Shown: piece after piece, positions 37,924-47,677 of the stretch
Position numbering within the stretch: position 1 is the first letter of the stretch
How the letters are laid out: each line of letters starts with the position of its first letter
NCBI RefSeq assembly: GCF_001577265.1
Contig: NZ_CP014517.1
Coordinates: forward strand, 2,099,001-2,163,000
Source: Variovorax sp. PAMC 28711
Lineage (GTDB): Bacteria; Pseudomonadota; Gammaproteobacteria; Burkholderiales; Burkholderiaceae_C
DNA: 64,000 nucleotides
Direction of reading: 5' to 3'
Program-made: the position numbers and the translations under genes
Notes under the pieces: model-generated
Databases searched by the model: none
What the model was told of the DNA's origin: nothing
Seen by the model: the letters and a program-made list of their open reading frames with translations, nothing else

Positions 37924-38316
37924 ATGCAGCGGCTCAAGACCCGCGCGCAATTCCAGGCCGTCCTCGCAGGTGCCACCGTGGCGCGCACCACCCACTTCGC
38001 CTTGCACCGCTGTCCGCTCGACGCGCCAGCGGGCCAAGTCGCGGCCCTCTTCGGTTTGCCGGAGGTGTGGCTGGGCGCCATGGTGCCCAAGCGCTGGGCA
38101 CGCCGCGCCGTTACGCGCAACGCCATCAAGCGACAGATCTATTCCGTGAGCGCAGCACCTGACGTTTCCTTGCCGGCGGCTGCCCACGTGGTGCGACTGC
38201 GCGCGACATTCGATCGCAAGGAATTCGTGAGCGCCAGTTCCGCCAAGCTCAAAGCGGCCATCCGGACCGAGCTTCAGCAGTTGCTCGCACGGGCAGCCGC
38301 CGGAGCGCGCACATGA
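37924..38316 (+). CDS. rnpA: Ribonuclease P protein component
   Basis: A 130-residue basic protein that assists the RNase P RNA in tRNA 5' processing. The signature is in MVPKRWARRAVTRNAIKRQIYS, matching the RNR motif region RxxxRNxxKRxxR. I use the ATG at 37924 (MQRLKTRAQFQ); a TTG at 37915 would add three residues. It overlaps yidD by four bases. Confidence 0.93.
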   Translation: MQRLKTRAQFQAVLAGATVARTTHFALHRCPLDAPAGQVAALFGLPEVWLGAMVPKRWARRAVTRNAIKRQIYSVSAAPDVSLPAAAHVVRLRATFDRKEFVSASSAKLKAAIRTELQQLLARAAAGART

Positions 38317-38573
38317 TTCGGCGGCTGCTCATCGGCATCGTCAAGGCCTATCGCTTGTTGCTGAGCCCCTGGCTCGGCGCATCGTGCCGGTTCTCGCCGA
38401 CTTGCTCCGTCTATGCCATCGAGGCGCTTGAAGTGCACGGCGCCGGAATGGGCAGCTACCTGACACTCAAGCGGCTGGTCCGTTGCCAGCCTTATTGCGC
38501 GGGCGGCCACGATCCCGTTCCTCCGAAAGCATTGTTCGCTTTCGTTTCTCCCGACAAGAAGTCTTCGTCATGA
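38313..38573 (+). CDS. yidD: Membrane protein insertion efficiency factor YidD
   Basis: An 86-residue protein with an N-terminal amphipathic/hydrophobic helix (IRRLLIGIVKAYRLLLSPWL) and the conserved cysteine-rich core SCRFSPTCSVYAIEALEVHG and CQPYCAGGHDPVP. It aids YidC-dependent membrane insertion. ATGA overlap with rnpA and overlap with yidC indicate translational coupling. Confidence 0.95.
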   Translation: MIRRLLIGIVKAYRLLLSPWLGASCRFSPTCSVYAIEALEVHGAGMGSYLTLKRLVRCQPYCAGGHDPVPPKALFAFVSPDKKSSS

Positions 38574-40312
38574 ACATGCTCGATATCCGCCGAACGGTCC
38601 TCTGGGTGATCTTCGGTTTTTCGCTGGTCCTGCTGTGGGATCAATGGCAAGTCTTCAACGGCAACAAGGCCACGTTCCTGCCGTCGGCGCATCCGCCCGT
38701 GGCAGCGCCGGCGCCGCAAGCCGGGACCTCGCCTGTCAGTGGTGCCCCGGCAGCCAATGCGGCCTCCGGCGCCGTGCCGACGCAAGGCGCGCCGGTAGCG
38801 GCGAGCGAGAAGATCGCCGTGACCACCGATTTGTTCAAGGCGACGCTGGACAGTCAGGGCGGCACGGTGTCGCAGCTCCAGTTGCGCAAGTTCGACGACC
38901 AGACCAACAACGGCGGCCTGGTCGAAACGGTCCGCAAGATGTTCGGCTACCCGGTCCCGCCCAACGAGGTGAAGGACGTGACGTTGATGGAAGACGGCTC
39001 GCCCGCGACCCGCTACGTCGCGCAAACCGGCCTGCTGAATGCGGCCAATCCGAACGAGCGCTTTCCCGACCAGTTCAGCCAGATGACCGCGAAGAGCGGT
39101 CCGCGCGAATTGGCCGATGGCCAGAACACGCTCGACGTGGCGTTCGAGTCGCAGCCGGTCAACGGCATCAAGTACATCAAGACCTATACCTTCACCCGCA
39201 ACGACTACTCGATCCGCGTGAAGCACGATGTCGTGAACGTCGGCGACCAGCCGCGCGACACGCAGCTCTACCTGCAGTTGCTGCGTCATGGCACGGTGGC
39301 AGCAGGCACGATGTTCGGCACCAACACCTTCGCCGGCCCGGCGGCCTACACCAACGAAAAGAAGTTCCACAAGATCGACTTCAAGGACATCGCCAAGGGG
39401 AAGGCCGAAGTGCCGCCGCCCGCCGACAACGGCTGGATCGCGATGGTTCAGCATTACTTCGCGACCGCCTGGTTGCTGCAGGGTGAGGGCAATGGTGCAC
39501 TCAAGCGCGAGTTCCGCGTGCGCGATCTGGGCGACAACCTCTTCACCATCGCCATGGTGGCCAATCTGCCGAAGATCGCACCGGGCGCCACCGAGACGGT
39601 GAACACCACGCTGTTCGCCGGCCCCGAAGAAGAAAAGAAGCTGGAGGCGCTCGCGCCTGGCCTCGACCTGGTCAAGGACTACGGCATCTTCGCGATCATC
39701 TCCAAGCCGCTCTACTGGCTGCTCAACCAGCTGCACAACATTCTGGGCAACTGGGGCTGGTCCATCGTCGCGCTCGTGGTGCTGCTGAAGGCGGCCTTTT
39801 ACTGGCTCAACGCCAAGGCCTACGCGAGCATGGCCAAGATGAAGGGCATCAGCCCGCGCATCACCGAGATGCGCGAGCGCCTGAAGGACAAGCCGCAAGA
39901 GATGCAGCAGGAAATGATGCGGATCTACAAGGAAGAAAAGGTCAACCCGATGGGTGGCTGCTTCCCGATCGTGATCCAGATCCCGGTGTTCATCGCGCTC
40001 TACTGGGTGCTGCTCTCGTCGGTCGAAATGCGCCATGCACCCTGGATCGGCTGGATCCATGACCTCTCGGCACCCGACCCATGGTTCATCCTGCCGGTCG
40101 TCATGACCGCGACGTCGTTGTTCCAGACCTGGCTCAACCCGACGCCGCCCGATCCGATGCAGGCCAAGCTGATGTGGATCATGCCGCTTGCGTTCAGCGT
40201 GATGTTCCTTTTCTTTCCGGCCGGTCTGGTGCTGTACTGGATCACGAACAACACGTTGTCAATCGCGCAGCAGTGGTTCATCAACAAGCGTCTTGGCGTG
40301 CTCGGCAAGTAA
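38570..40312 (+). CDS. yidC: Membrane protein insertase YidC
   Basis: A 580-residue insertase. The first helix is [20 protein letters not shown], followed by a Pro/Ala-rich linker, a large periplasmic beta domain (about 85-340) and five C-terminal helices. [21 protein letters not shown] is the hallmark segment, and the cytoplasmic hairpin holds the [19 protein letters not shown] region. The start ATG overlaps the yidD stop. Confidence 0.97.
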   Translation: MNMLDIRRTVLWVIFGFSLVLLWDQWQVFNGNKATFLPSAHPPVAAPAPQAGTSPVSGAPAANAASGAVPTQGAPVAASEKIAVTTDLFKATLDSQGGTVSQLQLRKFDDQTNNGGLVETVRKMFGYPVPPNEVKDVTLMEDGSPATRYVAQTGLLNAANPNERFPDQFSQMTAKSGPRELADGQNTLDVAFESQPVNGIKYIKTYTFTRNDYSIRVKHDVVNVGDQPRDTQLYLQLLRHGTVAAGTMFGTNTFAGPAAYTNEKKFHKIDFKDIAKGKAEVPPPADNGWIAMVQHYFATAWLLQGEGNGALKREFRVRDLGDNLFTIAMVANLPKIAPGATETVNTTLFAGPEEEKKLEALAPGLDLVKDYGIFAIISKPLYWLLNQLHNILGNWGWSIVALVVLLKAAFYWLNAKAYASMAKMKGISPRITEMRERLKDKPQEMQQEMMRIYKEEKVNPMGGCFPIVIQIPVFIALYWVLLSSVEMRHAPWIGWIHDLSAPDPWFILPVVMTATSLFQTWLNPTPPDPMQAKLMWIMPLAFSVMFLFFPAGLVLYWITNNTLSIAQQWFINKRLGVLGK

Positions 40313-40336
40313 GCCCGCCACCACCCATGTCCCCCG

Positions 40337-40357
40337 AGGGCCGCGAAAGCGGCCCTT
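40337..40357 (+). terminator. Hairpin between yidC and mnmE
   Basis: An 8-bp stem AGGGCCGC/GCGGCCCT with a GAAA tetraloop follows yidC by 24 bases and is trailed by TTGTCGTTT. The weak T run suggests partial termination or an RNA-stabilising hairpin before mnmE. Confidence 0.6.
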
Positions 40358-40388
40358 GTCGTTTCCAGAAACTGAAAGAATCGACGCC

Positions 40389-41795
40389 ATGCTCGCCCGC
40401 ACTTCCGACCCGATCGTTGCCGTGGCCACCGCACCGGGGCGCGGCGCCGTCGGCATCGTGCGGGTGTCGGGCCAGGACCTGGCACCGTTGATCGACGCGC
40501 TCTGCGCGCGACCGCTCAAGCCGCGCGAAGCGACCTACCTGCCCTTTCGCGATGCCGCCAGCGAGCCGATCGACCACGGTCTGGCGATCCACTTTCCGTC
40601 GCCGAACTCCTTTACCGGGGAAGACGTGCTCGAGCTGCAGGCGCACGGGGGTGCGGTGGTGTTGCAGCTGCTCGTCGCTCGCTGCCTGGAGGCCGCCGCC
40701 GAGCCCGATCCCGGGACGGGCCGCGCGCGGCTTCCCGGCCTGCGTGTGGCAGAGCCCGGCGAATTCAGTCAGCGGGCTTTTCTCAACGGCAAGATCGATC
40801 TGGCGCAGGCCGAGGCGATCGCCGACCTGATCGACGCCAGTACCGAGGCGGCGGCACGCAGTGCCGGACGGTCGCTGGCGGGCGCGTTTTCCCGGGAGAT
40901 CCACACGTTGCGCGATGCGCTGATCCAGCTGCGCATGCTGGTCGAAGCCACGCTCGACTTTCCGGAAGAAGAAATCGATTTCCTGCAGAAAGCCGATGCC
41001 ACGGGGCAACTCGTTTCGCTGCAGCGCCAACTGGGCGCCGTCCAGCAGCGCGCACGACTAGGCGCCTTGCTGCGCGAAGGCATCAAGGTCGTGATCGCGG
41101 GGCAGCCCAATGCCGGCAAGAGTTCGTTGCTCAATGCGCTGGCCGGTGCCGAACTGGCGATCGTCAGTGCGGTGGCGGGCACCACGCGCGACGTCGTTTC
41201 GCAGACCATCCAGATCCACGGCGTCCCGTTGCATGTGGCGGACACCGCCGGGCTGCGCGACAGCAACGACGAAGTCGAGCAGATCGGCGTGGCGCGTGCC
41301 TGGGACCAGATCGAGGGCGCGGACGCCGTGCTGTTCCTGCACGACCTGACGCGGGCCGACAACGCGGACTACGCCGCTGCCGACGCGGTCATCCTGCAGG
41401 GGCTGCGCGAGAAGTTGCCCGCCGCCGTCCCGGTGCTCGACATCTGGAACAAGCAGGACGCCATCGCGTCGTCGACGACGCGGGCCGGGATCGTGCTGTC
41501 CGCGAAAACAGGCGCGGGCATCGAGGCGCTGCGCGATGAGCTTCTGGCGGTGGCGGGTTGGCAAGCCGTGCCCGAAGGCGTCTACCTCGCGCGTGCACGC
41601 CACGTGCAGGCGCTGGCGCGGGTGGGCGAACACCTCGGGATCGCGGCAATGCACTTGGCGGCGCGCGCCCAGTCGCTCGACCTCTTGGCAGAAGAACTGC
41701 GGCTTGCGCAGAACGCGTTGAACGAAATCACCGGCGAATTCGGGTCGGACGATCTTTTGGGCGTGATTTTTTCCCGCTTTTGCATCGGAAAGTGA
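40389..41795 (+). CDS. mnmE: tRNA modification GTPase MnmE
   Basis: A 468-residue GTPase that, with MnmG, makes the cmnm5 modification at wobble U34. The N-terminal folate-binding domain starts [22 protein letters not shown]. The G domain has [22 protein letters not shown] and NKQD, and the protein ends CIGK, the catalytic cysteine motif. The ATG at 40389 matches the family start. Confidence 0.97.
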   Translation: MLARTSDPIVAVATAPGRGAVGIVRVSGQDLAPLIDALCARPLKPREATYLPFRDAASEPIDHGLAIHFPSPNSFTGEDVLELQAHGGAVVLQLLVARCLEAAAEPDPGTGRARLPGLRVAEPGEFSQRAFLNGKIDLAQAEAIADLIDASTEAAARSAGRSLAGAFSREIHTLRDALIQLRMLVEATLDFPEEEIDFLQKADATGQLVSLQRQLGAVQQRARLGALLREGIKVVIAGQPNAGKSSLLNALAGAELAIVSAVAGTTRDVVSQTIQIHGVPLHVADTAGLRDSNDEVEQIGVARAWDQIEGADAVLFLHDLTRADNADYAAADAVILQGLREKLPAAVPVLDIWNKQDAIASSTTRAGIVLSAKTGAGIEALRDELLAVAGWQAVPEGVYLARARHVQALARVGEHLGIAAMHLAARAQSLDLLAEELRLAQNALNEITGEFGSDDLLGVIFSRFCIGK

Positions 41796-41810
41796 TACAA
41801 AATCGCTCAT

Positions 41811-41823
41811 AAATGTGACATTT
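41811..41823. promoter_or_regulatory. Small palindrome upstream of the cNMP-binding gene
   Basis: AAATGT-G-ACATTT is a perfect inverted repeat 59 bases before the start of the next gene, in a locally AT-rich promoter region. It resembles a regulator site but matches no factor I can name with confidence. Confidence 0.35.
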
Positions 41824-41881
41824 GTCGCTGTCAATTTGAGTAACCGCCATACTCGCCCGATCGACAGCAAGGCTGAAAAAC

Positions 41882-42349
41882 ATGTCCTCCCCCCTCCAGG
41901 AATTGTGTCGCGCGATCGCGCAGAACACCAGTTACGACGCATTTGCGCCCGTGTTCACGCTGCCGCAATGGGACACGCTGGTGGGTTATCTGCAGGCCAT
42001 CGATCTGCCGCCGGGTCAGGTGCTCATCGACCAGGGCGCCCAGGACCGGGCTGTCTTTTTCATCGAGAGCGGCGCATTGAGCGTCCATGTGGTCGGCGAC
42101 AAGGGCCAGATGCAGTTGGCCATCTTGAACCCGGGCTCCGTCGTGGGCGAGGGCTCCTTCTTCTCGCGCTTGCCGCGCTCGGCCAACGTGGTGGCGACCG
42201 GTCCGGCGCGCGTCTGGCGCATGACCCCAATCCGGTTCGCTGAAATGTCGAACCGACAACCGAACCTGGCGCTCGAACTGGTGATGGCGCTCGGCGCCGT
42301 CATTGCCAAACGCATGGTCAACAAGCCCAAGCGCGTGGCGGTGACCTGA
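41882..42349 (+). CDS. Cyclic nucleotide-binding domain protein
   Basis: A 155-residue stand-alone cNMP-binding domain with no DNA-binding HTH or enzyme domain. The beta-roll and phosphate cassette region reads IDLPPGQVLIDQGAQDRAVFFIESGALSVHV...GSVVGEGSFFSRLPRSANVVA; GEGSFF with RSA fits the cAMP/cGMP phosphate-binding cassette. It may act as a sensor for a partner protein. Preceded by the palindrome at 41811. Confidence 0.8.
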   Translation: MSSPLQELCRAIAQNTSYDAFAPVFTLPQWDTLVGYLQAIDLPPGQVLIDQGAQDRAVFFIESGALSVHVVGDKGQMQLAILNPGSVVGEGSFFSRLPRSANVVATGPARVWRMTPIRFAEMSNRQPNLALELVMALGAVIAKRMVNKPKRVAVT

Positions 42350-42472
42350 ATTTTCCGGTCTGCCGGTCGCGACGACTTCTGGCGGGACAGCGCTGTAACA
42401 ATGCAGCCGCTTTCGAGCCCTCGGCGGTCGAAACGAATTGGGTATCGTTACAAATAGTTCGGAAGGTCAGAA

Positions 42473-43237
42473 ATGGCTGTGGTATGCCCCGCCTGCGTCA
42501 CGGAAAACCGTGATGGCGCGCGTTTTTGCAAAGGCTGCGGCGGCAAACTGGCCGGCGTTGTGTCTACGCCTGTCGGGTCAGATGACGACTGGGCCACAAC
42601 GGCGCCCGCGCCACTGCGAGCTGCTGGCGTCCCCGCCAGCGTTCGCCCGGCGGCGGCGTCAACACAGCCAGCCGCCCCTGACACACCCGGCTCTCGCCCG
42701 CCCACGCGATCGAACGGGCTGTTGCTCGGCCTCGGCGGGATGGTCGTGGCGCTGTCGCTCGCGGCCGCCGGTGGCTGGTACGTGTACGCCGGTCGAACCC
42801 GCACGGCCGTGGCAACAACCGTCGAGCCGGCGCCGATCGCGGCCGTGTCGGCGCCTGTGCCCGCGGTGCCGCCCGAGCCCGTGACGCCGTCGACGCCGCC
42901 GGTGTCGGCGCCCATCGCCGCCGCGCCGCCGCTGCCGCCGGCGGCGCCCGCGGCACCCACGCGCGCAACGGCAGCGCCCGCCGCGCCGAAAGTGCGCAAA
43001 GTCGCCGCGCCTGCTGCCGTCGCCGTCGTGCCACCGGCACCGCCACCTGTTCCCGCACCCGTGCCGGAACCCGCACCGCCCGTCGTGCCGCAAGCCGCCT
43101 GCGCCGGGCGCAATTTCATTGCAATGGCCCAGTGCATGGCGGCGCAATGTCTGAAGGCCGAGTTCATGGCACACCCGCAATGCGAAGCGGTGCGCCAGCA
43201 GCAGCGGCGTGAAGACGAGCGTCGCAATCTCTATTGA
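42473..43237 (+). CDS. Zinc-ribbon membrane protein, Pro/Ala-rich
   Basis: A 254-residue protein. The N-terminal zinc ribbon has CPACVTENRDGARFCKGCGGKL (two CxxC pairs). A membrane helix at about residues 83-100 (LLLGLGGMVVALSLAAAGG) is followed by a long Pro/Ala/Val-rich stretch and a conserved-looking tail with four cysteines (ACAGRNFIAMAQCMAAQCLK...PQCEAV). The ribbon is cytoplasmic and the tail periplasmic by topology rules. Function unknown. The next gene, also a zinc-ribbon protein, overlaps its stop. Confidence 0.7.
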   Translation: MAVVCPACVTENRDGARFCKGCGGKLAGVVSTPVGSDDDWATTAPAPLRAAGVPASVRPAAASTQPAAPDTPGSRPPTRSNGLLLGLGGMVVALSLAAAGGWYVYAGRTRTAVATTVEPAPIAAVSAPVPAVPPEPVTPSTPPVSAPIAAAPPLPPAAPAAPTRATAAPAAPKVRKVAAPAAVAVVPPAPPPVPAPVPEPAPPVVPQAACAGRNFIAMAQCMAAQCLKAEFMAHPQCEAVRQQQRREDERRNLY

Positions 43238-44070
43238 CCGACCTCAAAGGCAAAACGACCGTGTGGTGCGCAGCCTGTTCCCGGCAGACGGATGCCAATG
43301 CACCGTACTGCGATCAGTGCGGGGCCGCGCAGTGCGCGTCGCCGTCTCAATTGGCCGCGATCGAGCCCGAGCGGTTCTCGTCGACATGGTCGCGGCGCGT
43401 CCTGTTTGCCGGCGCGGCCGCGGTGTTCCTCGTCATCACCGCGGGCCTCATCTGGTGGCCGTCGCGGCCTTCCGTCACGGCCGATGCATTGCAGGCGGCC
43501 ATGCGCCAGGCGATGGCGGGCGGCGACCTTCCGGGGCGCGACCCCGTTTGCGTCGCGAACGGCCTGGCTTACGACCAGGAGCCGGTGAACGTGCAGGCCG
43601 ACAACGCCGTCACGGTCTCGTGGATGAACGTGCTGGTCGAGGCGAAGCTGTACGAACCGCCCGAAAACAGCGTGTCGGGTGGCCTCACGTCGCAACCCAT
43701 CCTGGTCTACAAGCCCTTGCCTCTGCTCGCGGAATGGGGCGGCGCGCGGCGGCTGTGCATCGCCAAGGGCGTCAAGCTGGTGGACGTGGGCAACGTCGGC
43801 CGCGTGGAAGACATGCGGTTGCGCGGCAAGCGCTACACCGGCGTGCCGGCCGACGTGCGCTGGGTGCTCGACGAGCCGGCGCCCTGGCTCGCCAAGCCGG
43901 AGGTCAGCGAGGCGCTGGTGCGCGAACTGCCGAGCTGGCGCAGTGCGCGGTGGCAAACGGCGGCCGACGGCTGGCGCCTCACGCAGCGCAAGAATTTCGT
44001 GCACATCGACAAGCGCTGGGTGCCCGGCGATCTGGCCGACCGACCGCCGTCGCGCCCGGCCGCGATGTAG
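43234..44070 (+). CDS. Zinc-ribbon membrane protein
   Basis: A 278-residue protein with an N-terminal ribbon (WCAACSRQTDANAPYCDQCGAAQC), one membrane helix near residues 58-77 (LFAGAAAVFLVITAGLIWW), and a soluble, likely periplasmic, domain of about 200 residues that I do not recognise. Starts are uncertain: TTG at 43234 overlaps the previous stop (TTGA); GTG at 43261 would also keep the ribbon. Probably co-translated with the preceding gene. Its end is 5 bases from the convergent antiporter gene. Confidence 0.68.
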   Translation: MTDLKGKTTVWCAACSRQTDANAPYCDQCGAAQCASPSQLAAIEPERFSSTWSRRVLFAGAAAVFLVITAGLIWWPSRPSVTADALQAAMRQAMAGGDLPGRDPVCVANGLAYDQEPVNVQADNAVTVSWMNVLVEAKLYEPPENSVSGGLTSQPILVYKPLPLLAEWGGARRLCIAKGVKLVDVGNVGRVEDMRLRGKRYTGVPADVRWVLDEPAPWLAKPEVSEALVRELPSWRSARWQTAADGWRLTQRKNFVHIDKRWVPGDLADRPPSRPAAM

Positions 44071-44075
44071 CGGGA

Positions 44076-46061
44076 TCAGCCCTTCTGCAATTTGTCGATG
44101 GCGACCGCCAGCGCGCCGGGCTTGCCCGACAGCACGAGCGTGTCGCCATCGGCCAGCACCAGGTCGTCGGCCGGTGCGCTCGCCTTCCCGTCCTGATGCC
44201 GCAGGCTCGCCACGCGCACGCCGAGGGCGTGCAGCGCCAGCCGGGCCAATGGCTGGCCGATCGCACGGGCACCCGGTGTCAGCGTGAAGGAGTTGAGCCG
44301 CTCGTGGTCGATCTCGTCGGCGTTGTCGTCGTCGGCGCCGTGGAAGTAGCCGCGCAGCAGGTTGTAGCGCGCGTCGCGCTGGTCCTGCACCACGCGGATC
44401 ACGCGCCGCATCGGCACGCCGACCAGCGCCAGCGCGTGGCTCGCCAGCATCAACGAGCCTTCGATCGCTTCGGGCACCACTTCGGTCGCACCGGCGGCCT
44501 GCAGTTTTTCGAGGTCGTGGTCGTCCTGCGTGCGCACGATCACCGGCACCTGCGGCGCGTGGGTGCGCGTGTTGGCCAGCACCTTGAGTGCGCCGGGCAC
44601 GTCGAGGTACGTCACGACGACCGCGCTCGCGCGTGCGAGGCCGGCCGCCATCAGCGCCTGCAGCCGCGCCGCATCGCCGAACACCACCGAGTCGCCGGCG
44701 GCAGCGGCTTGCCGCACGCGATCGGGGTCGAGGTCGAGCGCCATGTAGGGAATGCCTTCGCGCTCGAGGATGCGCGCCAGGTTCTGCCCGCAGCGGCCGT
44801 AGCCGCAGATGATCACGTGCTTTGCGGTGTTGATGGTCTTGCGCGCGATGCTGGTCATTTGCAGCGACTGCTGCATCCAGTCGCTCGCCACCAGCTTTCG
44901 CACGATGGCGTTGCTGTAAAGAATGATGAAAGGCGTCGCCAGCATCGACAACACCATCGACGCGAGCACGGGGCTGGCCAGCCACGCCGGCAACAGGTCG
45001 CGGCCCTGCGCCAGCGTCAGCAGCACGAAGCCGAATTCACCGGCCTGCGCCAGATAAAGCGCGGTGCGCAGCGACACGCCGGCCGTCGCGCCCAGCAGGC
45101 GCGCAAGCAGCATCACCAGCCCGAGCTTGAAGAGCAGCGGCATCACCAGCAGCACCGCCACCAGCATCCAGCGGTCGACCACGATGTGCCAGTCGAGCGA
45201 CATGCCGATGGTGATGAAGAACAAGCCCAGCAGCACGTCGTGGAACGGGCGGATGTCGGTCTCGACCTGGTGCTTGTATTCGGTCTCGGAGATCAGCATG
45301 CCCGCGATGAAGGCGCCGAGCGCGAGCGACAGGCCGGCGAGCTCGGTGAGCCACGCCAGCCCGAGCGTGACCAGCAGCACGTTGAGGATGAAGAGCTCTT
45401 CGCTGCGGCGCCGCGCCACGATGGTGAGCCACCAGCGCATCACGCGCGGCCCGCCATAGAGCAGCACGCCGATCAGGAAGGTCGCCTTCAGCAGCGCGAT
45501 GCCGAGCGCCTTGGCCAGCGCTTCGGGCGGCGCGCCGAGCGCCGGGATCAGCACCAGCAGCGGCACCACCGCGAGATCCTGGAACAGCAGCACGCCCATC
45601 ACGCGCTTGCCGTGCTCGCTTTCCATCTCGAGGCGCTCGGCCATCAGCTTGACGACGATGGCGGTGCTGCTCATCGTGAGCGCGCCCGACAGCGCCAGCG
45701 CCGTTTGCCAGCCGAGATGCCAGGCCGCCGGCAGCAATGTGCTGATCGTCAGCGCACCGGCGGTGGCGATCGTCATCGTGAGCAGCACCTGCAGCAGCCC
45801 GAGGCCGAACACGTGCTTGCGCATGGCCCGCAGCTTCGGCAGGTTGAATTCCAGCCCGATCACGAACATCAGGAATACCACGCCGAATTCGCCCAGATGC
45901 TGGATGCCTTCGGAGTTCTGCGCCAAAGCGAGCGCGTGTGGGCCGATGAGCACGCCGGCGACCAGATAGCCGAGCATCGGTGGCAGCTTCAGCATGCGGC
46001 AACCCACCACGCCGATCACTGCAGCGAGCAGGTAAAGCAGCGTGAGTTCGAAGGAAGACAT
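44076..46061 (-). CDS. Kef-type monovalent cation:proton antiporter (CPA2) with TrkA-N and TrkA-C domains
   Basis: A 661-residue protein: an N-terminal CPA2 exchanger with about 12 helices (residues 1-380; GALTMSSTAIVVKLM and GFVLLTLAQG are typical), a TrkA-N NAD-binding domain with VIICGYGRCGQNLARIL, and a C-terminal TrkA-C domain (LTPGARAIGQPLARLALHAL). It resembles KefB/YbaL. It probably exports K+ or Na+ under NAD(H) or ligand control. No ancillary kefG/F gene is adjacent. Confidence 0.88.
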   Translation of the reverse strand: MSSFELTLLYLLAAVIGVVGCRMLKLPPMLGYLVAGVLIGPHALALAQNSEGIQHLGEFGVVFLMFVIGLEFNLPKLRAMRKHVFGLGLLQVLLTMTIATAGALTISTLLPAAWHLGWQTALALSGALTMSSTAIVVKLMAERLEMESEHGKRVMGVLLFQDLAVVPLLVLIPALGAPPEALAKALGIALLKATFLIGVLLYGGPRVMRWWLTIVARRRSEELFILNVLLVTLGLAWLTELAGLSLALGAFIAGMLISETEYKHQVETDIRPFHDVLLGLFFITIGMSLDWHIVVDRWMLVAVLLVMPLLFKLGLVMLLARLLGATAGVSLRTALYLAQAGEFGFVLLTLAQGRDLLPAWLASPVLASMVLSMLATPFIILYSNAIVRKLVASDWMQQSLQMTSIARKTINTAKHVIICGYGRCGQNLARILEREGIPYMALDLDPDRVRQAAAAGDSVVFGDAARLQALMAAGLARASAVVVTYLDVPGALKVLANTRTHAPQVPVIVRTQDDHDLEKLQAAGATEVVPEAIEGSLMLASHALALVGVPMRRVIRVVQDQRDARYNLLRGYFHGADDDNADEIDHERLNSFTLTPGARAIGQPLARLALHALGVRVASLRHQDGKASAPADDLVLADGDTLVLSGKPGALAVAIDKLQKG

Positions 46062-46127
46062 GGGTTGATGCTAGCAAGCACCATGCGCACGGCAGGGGCA
46101 GGCATCCACGCGCCATAAAATCGCACG

Positions 46128-47129
46128 ATGAGCTCCCGCCTTCCTCTGGCCCCCGTGGTCGATCCCGACAAGCTGCTGGCGCGTGCCCGCACGACCTTCG
46201 ACATCGAAGCCGCCGCCGTGCTCGGCCTGAAGGACCGCGTGGGCCCCAGCTTCGTCGCGGCGGTCGAAAAGATCCTCAACGTGCGCGGCCGCGTGGTCGT
46301 CATGGGCATGGGCAAGAGCGGCCACGTGGGTCGCAAGATCGCCGCGACGCTGGCATCCACCGGCACGCCGGCGATGTTCGTGCATCCGGCCGAAGCCAGC
46401 CACGGCGACCTCGGCATGATCAAGGCGGTCGACCTGGTGCTTGCCATTTCGAACAGCGGCGAGAGCGACGAACTCGCCGCCATCCTGCCGGTGGTCAAGC
46501 GCCAGGGCGTGCCGCTGATCGCCATGACCGGCGGGCGCGACTCGATGCTGGCGCGCCATGCCGATCTCGTGCTCGACAGCGGTGTCGAAAAGGAAGCCTG
46601 CCCGCTCAACCTCGCGCCGACCGCCAGCACCACCGCGCAGATGGCGCTCGGCGATGCGCTCGCCGTCGCGCTGCTCGACGCGCGTGGTTTCGGCACCGAA
46701 GACTTCGCGCGCTCGCATCCGGGCGGCGCACTCGGCCGCAAGCTGCTCACGCATGTGAGCGACCTGATGCGCAGCGGCGACGGCGTGCCGCGCGTCACGC
46801 GCGAGGCCAGCATGAGTGCGCTGATGCGCGAGATGAGTTCCAAGGGCCTCGGCGCCGCGGCCGTGGTCGACGCGGAGGGCCGCGCGATCGGCGTCTTCAC
46901 CGACGGTGACCTGCGTCGCCTCATCGAAACCGGCGCCGACCTCCGGGCACTGACCGCTGCGAACGTCATGCACGCCGGCCCTCGCACCATTCGCGCCGAC
47001 GCGCTGGGTGTCGAGGCGGCCGAGCTCATGGAGCTCGCCCGCATCACCAGCGTGCTGGTGGTCGACGCATCGGGTGTGCTCATCGGCGCGTTGAGCATCA
47101 ACGACCTCATGCGCGCGAAGGTCATCTGA
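46128..47129 (+). CDS. kdsD: Arabinose-5-phosphate isomerase (KpsF/GutQ family)
   Basis: A 333-residue enzyme converting ribulose-5-P to arabinose-5-P, the first step to KDO. The SIS domain has VVMGMGKSGHVGRKIAATLASTG and HPAEASHGDLGM, then two CBS domains (from about residue 215). A TAAAAT hexamer 12 bases before the ATG may be a -10. It leads the kdsD-kdsC-lptC operon. Confidence 0.95.
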   Translation: MSSRLPLAPVVDPDKLLARARTTFDIEAAAVLGLKDRVGPSFVAAVEKILNVRGRVVVMGMGKSGHVGRKIAATLASTGTPAMFVHPAEASHGDLGMIKAVDLVLAISNSGESDELAAILPVVKRQGVPLIAMTGGRDSMLARHADLVLDSGVEKEACPLNLAPTASTTAQMALGDALAVALLDARGFGTEDFARSHPGGALGRKLLTHVSDLMRSGDGVPRVTREASMSALMREMSSKGLGAAAVVDAEGRAIGVFTDGDLRRLIETGADLRALTAANVMHAGPRTIRADALGVEAAELMELARITSVLVVDASGVLIGALSINDLMRAKVI

Positions 47130-47677
47130 TGCCGATGGCGTTCGAGGCCGAGACCCTGCTGGCCGCGCAGGACATCCGGGTGGCTTTCTTCGATGTTGAC
47201 GGTGTGCTCACCGACGGCGGCGTCTACTTCAGCGAGCAGGGCGAAACGCTCAAGCGCTTCAGCATCCTCGACGGCTACGGACTCAAGCTGCTGCGCAGCG
47301 TGGGCATCACGCCGGTGGTGATCACCGGGCGCGATTCGAAGCCCCTGCGGGTGCGACTCGCGGCGCTCGGGATCGAGCATGTGCGCTACGGCACCGAAGA
47401 CAAGTTGCCCGCGGCCGAGGCGATCCTTGGTGCGCTGAATCTGGCGTGGTCGCAAGCCGCAGCGATCGGCGACGACTGGCCTGATCTGCCCGTTCTGGCA
47501 CGCGCCGCGCTTGCGGTGGCCCCGGCCAATGCGCACCACGAGGTGCGCGCGATCGCGCACTACGTGACGCAGGCACGCGGCGGCGAAGGCGCCGCGCGGG
47601 AGTTCTGCGACTTGCTGCTCACGGCAGGCGGCCACTACCGCCGGCTGCTCGACGCCGCGCGGGGGCCAGTGGCATGA
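47129..47677 (+). CDS. kdsC: 3-deoxy-D-manno-octulosonate 8-phosphate phosphatase
   Basis: HAD-family C0 phosphatase, 182 residues. The nucleophile motif is FFDVDGVLTDGGVYF, motif II VITGRDS, and the metal site GDDWPDLPVL. It makes free KDO for LPS. TGATG overlap with kdsD and ATGA overlap with lptC show tight coupling. Confidence 0.95.
   Translation: MPMAFEAETLLAAQDIRVAFFDVDGVLTDGGVYFSEQGETLKRFSILDGYGLKLLRSVGITPVVITGRDSKPLRVRLAALGIEHVRYGTEDKLPAAEAILGALNLAWSQAAAIGDDWPDLPVLARAALAVAPANAHHEVRAIAHYVTQARGGEGAAREFCDLLLTAGGHYRRLLDAARGPVA

Noticed and set aside
43209..46118. 969-codon plus-strand open frame over the Kef-type antiporter
   Set aside because: Antisense to a well-supported membrane transporter and dominated by Gln/His/Arg.
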